Shown: positions 13,146 through 24,968 of the stretch, piece by piece
Position numbering within the stretch: position 1 is the first letter of the stretch
Layout of the letters: every line of letters starts with the position of its first letter
Source: Augochlora pura
Lineage: Eukaryota > Arthropoda > Insecta > Hymenoptera > Halictidae
Direction of reading: 5' to 3'
Assembly: GCF_028453695.1 (NCBI RefSeq)
Contig: NC_135777.1
Location: 19,829,714-19,893,713, forward strand
DNA: 64,000 nucleotides
Made by a program: the position numbers and the translations under genes
The notes under the pieces: model-generated
Database searches by the model: none
Seen by the model: only the letters and a program-made list of their open reading frames with translations
What the model was told of the DNA's origin: nothing

Positions 13146-13325
13146 ATGTTCGAACGTTTCGCGCGGAAACGTGTTTCTCGGTTCGCCATTTTTAGGCGCC
13201 TTTCTGTTGTCCTGTACTCTCGAGGTATCGTGTCGAATTACCTGCAACAATATGCAGCTAACGAAACAATGCTCCGACGTGTGCATGGAATTATGCTATC
13301 AGAGGTGAGTCGTGAGATGTATTAA
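13146..13325 (+). other. 59-codon small ORF, possible exon
   Basis: ATG at 13146 opens a frame that closes at TAA 13323-13325. Inside it, TTTTTAG at 13189-13195 could be a splice acceptor and AGAG|GTGAGT at 13304/13305 matches the donor consensus, bounding a 109-base exon. Frame 3 (in phase with the ATG) gives SNYLQQYAANETMLRR. A second frame is Cys-rich and contains CNNMQLTKQCSDVC. Neither resembles a family I can name. The donor lies at the junction with a transposon remnant starting at about 13305, which weakens the case. Confidence 0.15.
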
Positions 13326-13440
13326 ATATTAATATTATTAATTTCTGCTACATCTAAAAATAAATTCTTCTGTTATCAAAGTCTATAAACGAAAATACAT
13401 AAAGACAATAAAAGAAACAAAAATTGCTGGCCCTATTAAG
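13305..13440. mobile_element. internal fragment of the TTAA MITE family
   Basis: The stretch AATATTATTAATTTCTGCTA through TTCTGTTATCAAAGTCTATA aligns with 19980-20070 and with the reverse complement of 37574-37750. Both termini are missing or too decayed to see, so this is a relic. Shared landmarks are TAAATTCTTCTG, TATCAAAGT and a following GAAA-A-ATA block. Confidence 0.6.
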
Positions 13441-16400
13441 AAACATATTAACGATAACTCACACTATAAAAAGTGTCTCGCTAGCGCGCACACAAAGCAG
13501 CTAGAAATTCAATGAAAATGTCAGCAACAACTTCACTCTAGGTCTGAAAAGAGCATGGCTACCAAAAGCGGGCAATTCTCGTAAATAATCAGCGCTACCG
13601 CTTTTTAATTGGTCGCCGCGATCGCCGTGAGCGTCGCCGCGGCAAGGAATGCCCGCGCAGGGGGCACCGGTCAGCATAAAGTCTCTAAAGTCCCGAGTAG
13701 ATTCGCCATATAGCACGGTCGCGTAGGGTCGAGAGCCGGGTCTTAAATAGGAGTCCGTTCTGGGATCCGAAATAAAACGCGTTTCGACGCGGCCACGGTA
13801 TTAGAGGAGGCGGGAGAGCGGGCCGTTGGATTCCCGTGAAACTCGATATCCGTTTATCAAGGATCCACTTTGCTCCCAGGACCCGGTGAATTGCTCCCGG
13901 TTTCTTGTCGCCGATCGGAACGTAAAGCAGCCACGTACACGCACTACGACGTCCGTGAACGCGAACCCGGATAGTTTTATGGCGGCCCTCTGCCTTCCCG
14001 TAAAGCGTTTCGCTAAGAACTCCCGTGCGAGTCCCGGGGAACGAAAAGAAGAAAGGGGGTTCCGTGGCGGAGGAGGAGGACGAGGAGGAGGTGGAGGAGG
14101 CGGAGGGGTACGGCAGAGAACGACGCGACGGAGGCAGTGACTTAGTCCGGCGGAGCAAGGAGAGCCACGAACGAACGAGAAGAAAGGGAGGACAGAATGG
14201 TCTTAATATCCTTTGATTTATCTCGGCTGGGTCACGGCTCCTTCGCTCCCTCTTTCAACCTCTTCTGGTACACTCTCTCTCCCCCCTTCGGCCGGCCGCC
14301 ACCCCTCGCGCAAACCGCAACGCATGGGCGGGCCAATAAGTTTTTAAATAACCATAACTCCTGGTTTTATGGCCGAAACGGCGCGCGATGGCCCACGGCC
14401 GATCTTCTCGCGCCCGCCATACGGTCCAAACTGTAGCGGGCAACTTGTTTGCTTTATCCCTTCCTCCCGCTGGCCACCCTACCCGGCCACCCCCTCTCCC
14501 CCCCCCCCGCCCCTTTATATTCGATTTGTTGCGGGGCCGCGATAGGTCCACGCCGACCTGTCGGCGATCGTACAATGAATCCTTGGCGCCGCTCATCTTT
14601 TTCTCTGTTTCGAAACTCGCTGCTCCACGAGCTACCTGCGAGCAATTTGTAAACACGCGGATGCTTTCTAATCACTCCGCTGAAGTCCTTGCCAGCTCAC
14701 CTCGGACTATTTTTGCTTCGTGTGCCGTTGTTTGGCGCGATCTTGGCGTTTTTTTTAAATGGGGGAGCAACTGGAATGCTTTTTAAAGAGATTGCCGTGG
14801 AGCTAGAAAAGATGTTTGTTAAGAATTATTGTAATTTATTTAATTAAGTGGGAACTGGATGATTGATATTTGTTGCTTTGACGACTTTTTTAGTTTCTTC
14901 GGATTTAAATAAAATTCAGGTAAACCGTGGATTTTATACGGAATAAAAATTGTCTACCTTAATTGCAACAAGCTAAAATAAAATAGTATTAATTAGTAGA
15001 ATAGCTTGAAATTAATGTGACAATATTCAGAAAATATTATATAATTTCTTCACTGTTTTGTGTTCAATACATTTTTCTCATAAATGCATAAAATTTCACA
15101 CATTACATGCGAAGTAATAAAAGCGTTTAAAAAAATGCAAAGACGCTGTTCTATCGCTCTCAACACTATCAAACGATCAAAGACATAAATTACCATCAAT
15201 TTTTACCTGGTACAAAACTCCATAATCTATTGATACAACCATCACGTTAGCGATACCTTGTACCGTCGTTCACTTAAAAAGCGACCAGCCGCATGGTAAT
15301 CACAACAACCGAGCGGAATTCGAAGCTCACAAGTTCGATACCTGGTATATATCTAGTCGATCATTATCATTCCTTCATATGGAACAGAACGGTTAAACAA
15401 TGGGGCTCTTGTATCCCCCCCCTAGACCCGTGCCCATTACACGGTGATCCCCGAAGAGCCGTTTCGTTGGCCTGACAAGGACGGTCACCGGTGGAATCGT
15501 GAAAAGAAGGAGCGCGTGGGCGAGCCGATTGGAACGACGAGAGAGGTTCCTCCTGTTGTGTGAACGGATCGCCGGCCAGCAAAACGTCCGGCCGGATTTG
15601 TGTAGAGTGTAGATCATTACAGAATGGAAGCTAGAACAGCGAGGCGCCCGCTTTCTTCGCTCGCATGCGGTCCGGGCCGCGGCGTACACGCCGTGTCATG
15701 TCGCGGAGTCGCTCCTACTAAGTCACGGGCCATTGTTCTAGTCGTCGTTTGATAGACGATCCTCGGTCGCTACACGACTGCTCGAGAGCACATGCGTCAC
15801 GGGTTAGACGATGATGAGCATCCGTTGCCCTTTCCGTTCTGATCCTTTTCTGGCCCGGATGGTTCGAGTATTCGAACGCGAGATATAGGCTGGTTAGCTT
15901 ATTTTCGTCAGTTTTTCAGACTATATTCGATTATGGAGAGAATCAAATATTTTACTATTTATAAAATCTTTTACTATTTAGTGAGATTCGTGCTATCTTG
16001 TTGGTATAGAGAACTAATTTTTAATCAAAGTTTTCAGGTGATTCTTTAACCGATTTGCATCCCCAGAGCAATTCGCGCGTGATAGTTAATTAATTTAGTT
16101 TTTAAAAATATTTAATTTTGAAAATAGTTAACTAATTAACTATAGTTAAGAATCGAATATTGATCTTTTCTCAACAGAGTAATTCTTCTATTATAAATAT
16201 ATAAGATGCACAGTTCAATTCTTTTTGACTTTATTACAGCATTTCCTTTTTATTATTTTATTTCGTTATTTTCTCTTTTTATTGCAGCATTTTCGAAAGA
16301 ATCGAGTTTAGTCCTTTTCTTTTCAATAAAATCCTCCAACGGTCTCTTAGCGGAACCGAAAACTGGATGACAGGATATTGATATGATACCGCAGTGCTCT

Positions 16401-16766
16401 ATTATGCGGTTTACCATTGACGTCTGTTTTGTTACTCTGAATCAATAGCCACCAGTCAGGTATTCGAATAGGTCAGCTGGAGAATTTAGAAACTCGAAGG
16501 GAGAGATCCAGATTGGTTCTAAATGGTAGTCTCGTGACCCCATTTATATTAATAGGGTGTTTCGTGATCCCCATGGGCCATTACGAACTGCTTTGACAAA
16601 TAGGGGAAACTCTGCCTTATATGAAACGAATATTAGGCTCGTGAGTGTTTAATCTCGTTGACTGGAGCTGGAAAATACTGTTTTAGATTTATACTATTAA
16701 AATATCAAAATATTTAAATGCTATTAAAAAGTTGACCGTAGAACACTAATACCTTACCATGAATGA
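13441..16766. other. intergenic block, low-complexity GC core then AT-rich
   Basis: The part at 13500-14800 is GC-rich with a GGA-rich tract at 14068-14107 and a C-run at 14498-14513. The open frames there (13685-14158 minus, 13826-14140 plus, 14255-14786 on both strands) overlap one another and consist of Gly, Ser, Pro or Arg runs. A CpG-rich part follows at 15260-15900, then AT-rich DNA to 16760. I see no gene. Confidence 0.5.
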
Positions 16767-17106
16767 TCCTTTGCTTGAGGCACCATAGAATTTCACTAAT
16801 TTTATTAACAAACGTAAGGCAAGAATATAGAGTACCAGTTTTATACATGATTACATAACTATTTTAAAAGATGCTATTTTTCAATGTTATAAAACTTTGC
16901 GCGACTTTTATTATCCATATTTTCCTGTTTGGCGACTTCTAGGAATTTTCTAAAATCTTGTACCAACAAAATCGTATAACTCATATAACAGTTATACTTT
17001 TATGAACTTTGTAAATTTGAGCTTCGGTGATATCTATAAAAATAATTTTAGAACGTGGAATAACAATTTTTATGGCGCTTCAAAATCGCCACTCGAGTGC
17101 AAAGGG
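16767..17106. mobile_element. decayed TTAA MITE, right end clear
   Basis: The right end reads CCACTCGAGTGCAAAGGG followed by TTAA at 17107-17110, matching the ends at 45.9 and 61.2 kb. A degenerate left end (CCTTTGCTTGAGGCACC) lies at about 16768 without an intact TTAA. The interior is AT-rich and non-coding. The right boundary is firm and the left one is tentative. Confidence 0.55.
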
Positions 17107-17417
17107 TTAATTTTCCTATAAATGCTAACAAACGTATAAAAATTTCAATTGAGTACCAAAACTCAGAGAATCGAGTAACAATATCTACTCTTAACGTCGA
17201 AATGGGGCTCGGCGTTGCCTGTTATTCGAGCGTAAAAGCGAAAGGTAGGTCCACAACTTAACTTTTATAGACTCCAACGCTTAATAGGAAGCGTTCCGTA
17301 GGAAGTCACAAAAGGTACACGCCGCTTCCCATTCGTAGCCCAGGTCTCGCGTCGAAGTCGCCGTATCGCGTCGGTGGTCCCGGTGAAAAGGGACCACTGG
17401 GAATATTCGGCTACCAG

Positions 17418-17903
17418 ATGAGTGGGTGGTGCCGGGCCGCGCGAGGAGCAGGTTGCGTGGCAACCGGGACGATACGGGCGTGCTCGCGCGAGCGTTACCA
17501 GCGGCGGAACGTCGGGCCCCGAGAGTGCAGCGAGGATGCGCGCATTCCGGGTGTAGAACTCGCGCGGCCTGTATGCGTGAACGCGCGTGTCGGACTTAAG
17601 CGCACGGATGTGGCACCCAATGAGTTTAAATCATGCCGACTGGCCGGGTAGAAGAAGAAGAAGGTGCGCGCAAGCAACGCGGGCTACGAGCTGCGCAGCG
17701 GCGTTGCACGCGGTTAAATCATAGAAGCAGGAAGGAAAAGGCGTGCGAAGGGGATAACGTTCCACGGGCGAAGCTCGAATCACGGCGTGTCTGTAATTCG
17801 TTTCGTACGATCGCCGGATAAGCGACGTGGCAAGTGTTTTCTACGGTGTTTGCCCGCGAGTTTCAGGGCTTTCGGATCGCCGCGCGCGGAACGGCGGACG
17901 GAG
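17418..17903 (+). other. GC-rich segment ending in donor-like site, possible 5' exon
   Basis: A CpG-rich stretch without a long convincing frame ends at CGGAG|GTGAGG (17903/17904), a good donor-type sequence. Part of it reads like insect 5' untranslated sequence (GTGTCTGTAATTCGTTTCG near 17790). Nothing shows transcription, and a chance GTGAGG is likely in this much DNA. The frames at 17418-17651 and 17633-17821 have no domains. Confidence 0.15.
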
Positions 17904-18339
17904 GTGAGGCTGTTACATCGTCGACGGTAAATCTGCCAGCGATTTATAATCGAGGATGAACGGATCGTTAGAGGTACAATGATCTTCGTTTAATGCTACG
18001 CGAGAGGAGCGCTGTTCGACTACCGATACTTTCTTCGGGAAACTGGGACAGAATTTGGTACACTCTTTGTCGACACGCTTTACACGTGATCGAAATGTGC
18101 GAAACATTGAGCGAAATAAAAATTGTCTATCCTAGTTGCAATAAACAGGAGTTATATTCGAGTCGATTTCTTAGTGAAAGTTATATTCATTCGATGTTAT
18201 GCTTACCCAGTTTTCTGGTAATTATTAAGCGATCGAGGAATAGCACTTTCATTCATTAATCCTTAGCACGAACGCCCACTTTTCTCTTAGTATCCAATAT
18301 CTCAAACTTTCTCAATTTTCCACGTGCATTCATTTTACT
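17904..18339. other. intergenic block, no gene seen
   Basis: A CpG-rich part to about 18120 gives way to AT-rich DNA. The frames are short and unrecognised. Confidence 0.5.
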
Positions 18340-18425
18340 CATGTTTCGTATTCCGTTTCATTCGTTTCGAAGTCATGTTTCGTATCCTGTTTCATTCATT
18401 TCGAAGTCATGTTATGTCATTCATT
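18340..18425. repeat. 34-bp tandem repeat, about 2.5 copies
   Basis: The unit begins ATGTTTCGTAT and continues TTTCATTCRTTTCGAAGTC. Starts at 18341 and 18375 give a 34-base period, with a shortened third copy to about 18425. Confidence 0.8.
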
Positions 18426-19037
18426 TCAATTAGCAGTTAGTAGACAGTGAATTTTTATGCAAAATTAAAATTGTCTTTATCAGTAAAAAAAATAAATCAG
18501 ACAGCGAGTTTTCATATCAATAGATCAAAAGAAAAAGTAATAGGCATTTTAGAAATCTGCTAAACTTTCTACCATTTTCGTAGTCTAATAATAATTTACA
18601 GACGACATATTAATTTTTATATAAGAAAATATAATTCCATGTGAACCTTACTATTGTTATTAAAAACCTTAGAGCGTTTTTAATATTCTATCCGGCTCGT
18701 GTGCATTACTATACAAAAATCGTAGACAATTAAAATTTCCAGCCAGGGTGAGCCACCAAAAGGGGATGCCCGCAAACTTCTCTCTGCATCATCCAATCGA
18801 GACGAAGTTGCACGAAGGAATTTCCATTTCGATGCCCTGTTTCCGGTGCGACGAAGGCTGCGGCGGGTCTCTTAATCCTAACAAATCGAATTCAACGGTC
18901 GCGAGGCCACGCGCTACGGGGTAAAAAGAAGCGGGAACGTCGTCGGTGTGATAGCGGTAGACGGTCGAGAAGGGAAGGAACGTTCACCGTCGTGCGGGGT
19001 AACGCGCAACACGGGGGGAGGTGGCGGGAGGGAGGGA
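18426..19037. other. intergenic block, no gene seen
   Basis: AT-rich to about 18720, then GC-rich. The frames at 18892-19248 lie across the G-run that follows and are rejected. Confidence 0.5.
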
Positions 19038-19050
19038 GGGGGGGGGGGGG
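19038..19050. repeat. 13-base G run
   Basis: Uninterrupted G following GGGAGGGAGGG, so four or more G-tracts lie within about 30 bases. The arrangement could fold as a G-quadruplex on the plus strand. Confidence 0.9.
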
Positions 19051-19442
19051 TTGCGACGCGGAGAGACTTGGATGGAAAAAAGGAAAATAATAAAGCGAGT
19101 CAGTGCCAGGTGCCCGGTTCGCATAAGAAGGCGTCCAAAAGCAGTGCGTGTCATTAGAGACCGTGAAAGACGTGACAAATGACAGTCTGTCTCGTCTTGA
19201 ATGCGCATTGGCGCCCCCTATCGCTGCCATTCGTTTGTTTGCGGTCACACATTGTCGTGCTGCGAGACCCGGGGCCCGTGCTGCTCCTTTCGTTTAACAT
19301 GGAACCGACGCCGTTGGCGTTTGCGACTCCGCTGTGAGAATCGGATTCGCCATGGATCCTTGGGGATGTTTTGACGGCCGGTTGACGAGCGATTGTCCTT
19401 CTACTTCTGCTGCCCTTCCGAGTGCTGCTTCATCGGCTCTTT

Positions 19443-19467
19443 TCTCTCTCTCTCTCTCTCTCTCTCT
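19443..19467. repeat. (TC)n microsatellite
   Basis: About 12 perfect CT units. In insects GA/CT tracts can be bound by GAGA-type factors, but nothing else marks this as regulatory. Confidence 0.9.
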
Positions 19468-19916
19468 TTTTCTTTCGTCTCCCTTTCCGGCTGCCGACTT
19501 CCTTTTTCCAAGTCTCGAGTGGCCTCGATTAACGAGCATGGTTTTTTTGCAGTCGGTGAACGACTACGAGGAATACGAATAAGTGACGGCCGATGGGAAG
19601 TGACGGAACGCTTCCAGCTTGGATATTGATAGATCGAGCCTGGGGATGATGAATCTGCCTATCCAAAGTGTCGTTTACCAGAGACTGAAGGATCGAAGCT
19701 GAGGTCGAGGGTAGTTTCGCAATCTGTTAATATTTCTTGCATTAAACACCGTAGACTACAGGTTCAACCCTTCAGTAATTTCTAGTTCGCTCCGATGTCC
19801 TCGCAATAATCAGTGAATTAATATTTCATTTAATTAACTTCTTTCAAATCTTGTAGAGCAACGAGTGAAATCATCAAAGAAAATGGCACGATCGTCGAAC
19901 GCTTGATTAGATTTCT
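19468..19916. other. intergenic block, no gene seen
   Basis: Mixed composition with a GC-rich left half and an AT-rich right half. No frame or repeat of note. Confidence 0.5.
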
Positions 19917-19920
19917 CAAC

Positions 19921-20075
19921 CCCTTGCACTATAATAACTTGTCCGACTCGTGATGAATATTTCATGCAAGACCTAAATACGAATATTATTAATTTATTCT
20001 AAATCGAAATAAAATTCTGTTACCAAAGTCTAGAAACGAGAGTAAATAAAGGCAATACAAGAAATTAAAACTACC
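19921..20075. mobile_element. TTAA MITE copy, left end present, right end lost
   Basis: The left end CCCTTGCACTATAATAACTT matches the reverse complement of the right end at 37.75 kb almost exactly. The interior (GACTCGTGATGAATATTTCA, then ATTATTAATTTATTCTAAAT) follows the same family at roughly three-quarters identity by eye. The flanking target is TCAA (19917-19920), one change from TTAA. The right terminus is not recognisable. Confidence 0.65.
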
Positions 20076-21167
20076 TGGTTTATTATTAAAGTCGAATAAA
20101 TGCTAACCAATATAGCGTGAAAGGAATCGTAGTGCAAGAGGTAAACGCGGTCACGAAACGTGCAGCATTATTCCAGAAGGCAAACCACGAAAGCTTATGT
20201 CAGCGAAAGTGTTGCAGGAGAACAGCGACGGCAGCTTGCACCACCGTCCGCGAGGGCTTCGTCCCCGTCGATTCCGCAATAACTCAATCCCGCTCGCACG
20301 TCCCATAACTCCATCGTCGCCGCATCGACCCCGGCCTTGACAACCAATAATCCGGCGATACAACGAGCGATAGTACCATCGTCCCGTCTTAAATCCAATA
20401 ACGTCCGCGGAACAATGTCGTCGTTGGCGGCCGGCAGCGATCGGGACTGCGGTGAGCCGCGTGGACGCGTTCAACGATCCGGGGAACGGGAAAAATCGGC
20501 TCGGACCACCCTGTAGCAGCGAGGCAGCCGCGAGGCTGCCGTCTCTATTTCTCAATTACGGGGGAAAAGAAATCGTCGGGGGAGTCGGCGAACGGCTAGG
20601 ACCGGGCCGAGGGCGGCGTCCCTTCGGATCCATGTTAACACGGCCGGCCACTAATCGTTCACGTTTTCGCCATAAGGGCTGATTCACTGGCAGCACCGCT
20701 TCTTTACGGCATTGTTCGCCGGCCCGCCGTCGGATCGCTATCTTAACTAGCCTCGTGTGTGCGCGCTTGGCCGCGAGGAGCCCTGGTAGCTACCGCGGCA
20801 GTCTCGCTGGTAGCTAACCGAGCGCTCGTAGACATGATCGTTCCTACGGCGTGTTCTACGCCGTGCTCGGCCCGCGACGTGACGGCAGTAAAGTAAACGT
20901 TCCTTCTCCGGTTGGTGCACACCGGGGCCAAGCCGCTCCGCCGAACAACAACAACGCCGGGGCCTAGAGATGCCTAGGGGGGCAGCAACAACGGCGCACC
21001 GCGGAAAACGCTCCGGGATCGAAGGAGATCGAGGGACGATAGGAAATAAGCGAGAGGAGAGGTGCGAAGAGATGGGATTGGCTCGGTGCTACCGTGGCCC
21101 ACCGTGGAACCCCTATCGCGAGGGCCGGGCAAAGGTCAAGTTACGTCAAGATGTAACCCTTCTTCTC
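20076..21167. other. CpG-rich intergenic block
   Basis: Dense CpG throughout with overlapping short frames on both strands (20117-20682), none with a domain. A short perfect hairpin CGGCGT-GTTCT-ACGCCG lies near 20849-20865. No gene was recognised. Confidence 0.45.
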
Positions 21168-21206
21168 TACCTCCTCCTCCTCTTTCTCCTCCCACTTCTC
21201 CTCTAG
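21168..21206. repeat. CTC-rich low-complexity tract
   Basis: Near-tandem CTC/TTC units, giving Leu/Pro/Ser runs in frames that cross it. Confidence 0.8.
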
Positions 21207-21459
21207 CCCGGGCAAACCTTCCCACCTACTTCGGAATCGAGCTCTACATTCCTGTTGCATTCCTTATCAGTCCTTCTTCTCCTGTTCTATGGTGTACCCC
21301 GTTTCCTCGAGGTCACGTCCTTCCCGCGCCAGACGATTCGCGGTTATAAGAGACGCGGGGAATCGAAATCCTCCGATTAGAAGCAAACTATTGTAAAAGT
21401 CTCCCCGACTGTGCCTCAGCTAGTAAATAAAGCTGGTCAACTTGAGAAGAGGAGACGCG

Positions 21460-21517
21460 ATTATTATTATTATATTAAAGATATGGTATTATTATTATTA
21501 TATTAAATTGACATGGT
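21460..21517. repeat. two-copy repeat carrying (ATT)n
   Basis: ATTATTATTATTATATTAAA followed by GATATGGT is repeated at 21488 with a two-base expansion (TTGACATGGT). The period is about 28-30 bases. It is AT-rich and non-coding. Confidence 0.75.
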
Positions 21518-22605
21518 AGAGTATATAAAATCGTATTTGTCGCAAAAGAGGACTATTCACGTGATGAGCTGTTCAGAAGTTGTAAAATGGTGCAAGACAA
21601 CGACACAACAATTGTGTACAATCAACTTACGTCAAAGTTATGTCATATCGCCTATATTATTTTAATGATAAAGCGTACTGGTAAACAAATAAAATTTGCA
21701 GCTGGAGTCTGTCAAATGAAAATGAAAATTTCAATTTGTATCATACAATAATTGTGTCTGCTCTTCTCAAATTGTTTACTTTTATTTAGACTTTATAAAA
21801 CAACTCGAGAGGTTTTATTGCATTCAGGAAAACTAGGAGTGGGAACAGGCGAAGTAGCTCGGGAATCCCGCACAAAGCACGGGGCGTCCACAGGGGTGGC
21901 ACCTATTGTATTATATTGTATCCTTATACCGTTACTTTTATACCTGGTTCAGTTTGTGTGTGAATTGGATGCAATCACTTGGTATGCAAGAAGCACGCAA
22001 TAGTGTATCCGAGTCTTGTCGGATGCCGCCATTTTGCTTACTGATATAATAGCAGTTTGCTTACTAATATATATAAAGGTTACGAAGTTATGGAGAATTA
22101 TTTGTATCCAAGCTGGAGCTATAAATAAATAATTCGATATCGAAGTAATTTTTATATTTAATAAATGTTGAATATATGGAAATATTAATTCAAAATGGAT
22201 GAATATCGCCTAGAGGCTTTTTTACATATAAATCCGTAGATTTTGTCGAAAAGCCAAAAAAAAATAAAAATCTCAAAGTACGCAAAATTGACGATTTTGT
22301 TGACTGCTAATTGTTAATACAATTATGGATGATTCTGGTTTTATTATTTTGGTATAAATTTACCAGGCTAATCTCCACTCCCAAGGCCAGTGTTATTACA
22401 ATCCGAACGTTCCACACTTTATTAGGTTAATCTGAACTATTCAAATTAAGGTTAGGGTAAATTCGCTTCAACTTGAAATTCATAGAATTATATTCTGAAC
22501 TATAGGTGTTTGTACAATAAGAGAGCGAAGGAAATGAAAGGGAGCATTTAAATAACCCAGCTTTAAACGCGACTAAATCGAAAGGATGTTTAAGGACAAT
22601 ATATA
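21518..22605. other. AT-rich intergenic block
   Basis: Mostly AT-rich with a slightly GC-richer stretch at 21830-22000. The frame at 21752-22003 has no recognisable domain. No repeat structure was seen. Confidence 0.5.
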
Positions 22606-22858
22606 GGGTGTCCAAATATTATTCGCAATCAAGAAATAAGGGTCCTTAAAGTCAAACTTCTTTCTTAGCGCAAATGCAACCTGCTGCTTTATTTACGATT
22701 TGTCAACAAAAAATATTGACAAATTAGCTTATGCTACTTCCGCTCATTAGCACAGTCGCTTCGCACTAACAGTATTCGCTTCTTATTGGTCGACCTTTTT
22801 CGCTTTTAACTCGTTAACAATAGTCCAGAGAAAATTTTGATAAAAGTCACTTGTACCC
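22606..22858. mobile_element. 253-bp TA-flanked foldback element
   Basis: It is flanked by TA at 22604-22605 and 22859-22860. The left end is GGGTGTCC and the right end reverse-complemented is GGGTACAA, a short shared terminus. The sub-terminal stretch CTTAGCGCAAATGCAACCTG followed by CTGCTTTATTTACG is about 80% identical by eye to 40101-40134. The right arm (TTATTGGTCG, then TTTTAACTCGTTAAC) matches the right arm of the 40-kb element. The TA target suggests a mariner/Tc1-type non-autonomous element. Confidence 0.55.
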
Positions 22859-22860
22859 TA

Positions 22861-24620
22861 TTATAAAAGTCAGAACAAATCGGATAGTTTCTAAAATATT
22901 CTCTCAAATCTCCCGAAACGTATATAAAAGAGCCATAAATCCTGGGACCCGTAATTAAAGTTAACCGAATTTGCTGCGCTATGAACAAAGTCAATTAACA
23001 TAGGACGAGACAAAGGTTGCTGAACCAAACGTTCAGCAGTCACGCGTTAAACGTAGTTTCTGCGGAGATTACCACGGCTATGTAAGTTACAATATATGTC
23101 CGATCTCGGCGAGTCACAGTTTTATATCTCGCGTTCCGTGATTCACGACGGCGAGATCGCTCGATCTTTCCGGATCGGTTGTCAGACTTAGACGCGTATC
23201 CGCGTGGTAAACAGAACGACGCGCGAACCGTATATCGATCTTAATAAATTGTCCATCAGCCGTCATCCATCTTCGCCGTGTTCGAGGATCAACGCGTGGC
23301 GGTTCCCTGGTATCCGGTAATTTTCAGTTAAAAGCCCCTACGGGAAACCGTTGAGAACGAGCAATATACACGCGGCCCGATGTCCGCGAAGAATACCAGG
23401 CACCGCCGTGAATTCCGCTGGTGATCCATCTACATCTGGTACGTTATTGACAATGACGCGCGAACAAAGTTTGATTCGAGCCTACTTAACGCGACCCGGC
23501 GTTTCGGCGACAGAAAAGTCCGTTTCAGACGGTATTACGATACGCGTGTACACACGGCCGGTTACAGGAACGATAGAAAGCAAGGCTGGTTAGAAGCAAA
23601 TTAATTTGAATAAATTTGTTCGTAGGTACGGGGAACACGGTTCGCGCATCCCGTGACAAATACGTTTGAATTTTTAGAACGCGTCCCGACGCCTCGTTAT
23701 CTCGCCGGTGTCCGTCGAAAAAAAAAAACTGTCGGCTGTATTAGAGAAACCGGACGCGTGTATTCTTCAGGCGGCGCAACTTTCTCTGAAGATTTAGAGC
23801 CCGAAGGCTCGCCGAGGCCTCTGATAACAACCTCCGAGCGTACCGGCTCGTCGTCGCATCGACGTTACATATTTTATCGACGACTCGGCCCGACAAGCCG
23901 CGGAATGGACGATACCTTTTTTCAAAATCCCAATTTCAGTGGCGAACAATTCGTCGATAGACGCGCCGAGGACGTTGATGTATGGACACCTCTGTTCGAA
24001 ACACGTGGCAGAGGAAAAGAAAAAAACAACCGAATCACGCAATATGACAGAGTACTCGCAATATTTCATCGACGAAACGCGTATTAACGTTTTATGAACG
24101 GACGGGATTAAGGTCAGTCGTCGAAAAAAATCAACGCGCGCGAGGCCTCTATCATCATTAAAATGGTAATATTCACTTAGGAAAGTGAAATCAATTTGTC
24201 GAAACGGAGCAGCCTAATGAGGACCGCGCCGCGCCCCTACCAGAGATCGATTATTATTCATTAGAATGAAAATCGTGGAGGTCGTCTGATTGTTTTTTTA
24301 GTGCTTTTTTCTTTTTTTTAATATATCGGCGAAAGTTGACGCGGACGGAACAGCGCGGTGTTTGGAGCGATTAGTGTAAATGTCGAAAGCGGCAGTATAG
24401 TGTCCGTCGAGTATAGCGAAGGATCTCTGCAGACACTGACTATGCGTTGAAGAAACCGATGCGTCCACTGTGACCAGCGTACACAATTATATAAGACTGA
24501 CAATATTTAGACTTCATACAATATTCTGAGTTTTAATATAAGTATTGCCAGTCATAGACTGTTTTAAAAGTTACAAAAAGAGAAAATATTTTTATATGAT
24601 ATTACACATGGTTTTATATT
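22861..24620. other. intergenic block with CpG-rich core
   Basis: CpG-rich from about 23040 to 24280. A 144-codon plus frame at 23653-24087 and an opposing minus frame at 23794-24069 overlap. Neither has a recognisable domain, so both are treated as chance frames. AT-rich DNA follows. Confidence 0.45.
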
Positions 24621-24968
24621 ACATTTGAAACGTTCACTTTCAATATTTTCAAAAAAATTCAGCAAAAAGATATATATTAAAGTAATATAAATTTAATATT
24701 GAAATTTCCATCTTTTAATTTTCCAAATCACTTGCTGCACATTGATGGATCCAAATACTGATCATATTTTCTTACATGCCTTTGATTATATATATTTTAT
24801 ATAACATTTGAAACGTATACTTTGAATATTTTCAAAAAAATTCAACTAGAGGATATATATTAAAATAATATAAATTTAATATTTAAATTTCCGTCTATTA
24901 ACTTTCGAAATCACTTTTCCAACACATTGATGGATCCAAATACGCTCATATTTCATTACATGCTTCTG
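24621..24968. repeat. tandem duplication of a 183-bp AT-rich unit
   Basis: Unit 1 (24621-24803) starts ACATTTGAAACGTTCACTTT and unit 2 (24804 to about 24968) starts ACATTTGAAACGTATACTTT. Shared landmarks in order are TATTTTCAAAAAAATTCA, ATATATATTAAA, TAATATAAATTTAATATT and CACATTGATGGATCCAAATA. Identity is high but not perfect, so the duplication is not very recent. It does not look coding. Confidence 0.85.

Noticed and set aside
15855..15880. tRNA-like B-box GGTTCGAGTATTCGAAC
   Set aside because: No matching A-box or acceptor/anticodon stems around it.
16554..16640. TAGGGTGTTTCGTGATCC, resembling the left end of the 22.6-kb element
   Set aside because: No partner terminus and no internal similarity were found, so the match of about eight bases is not enough.
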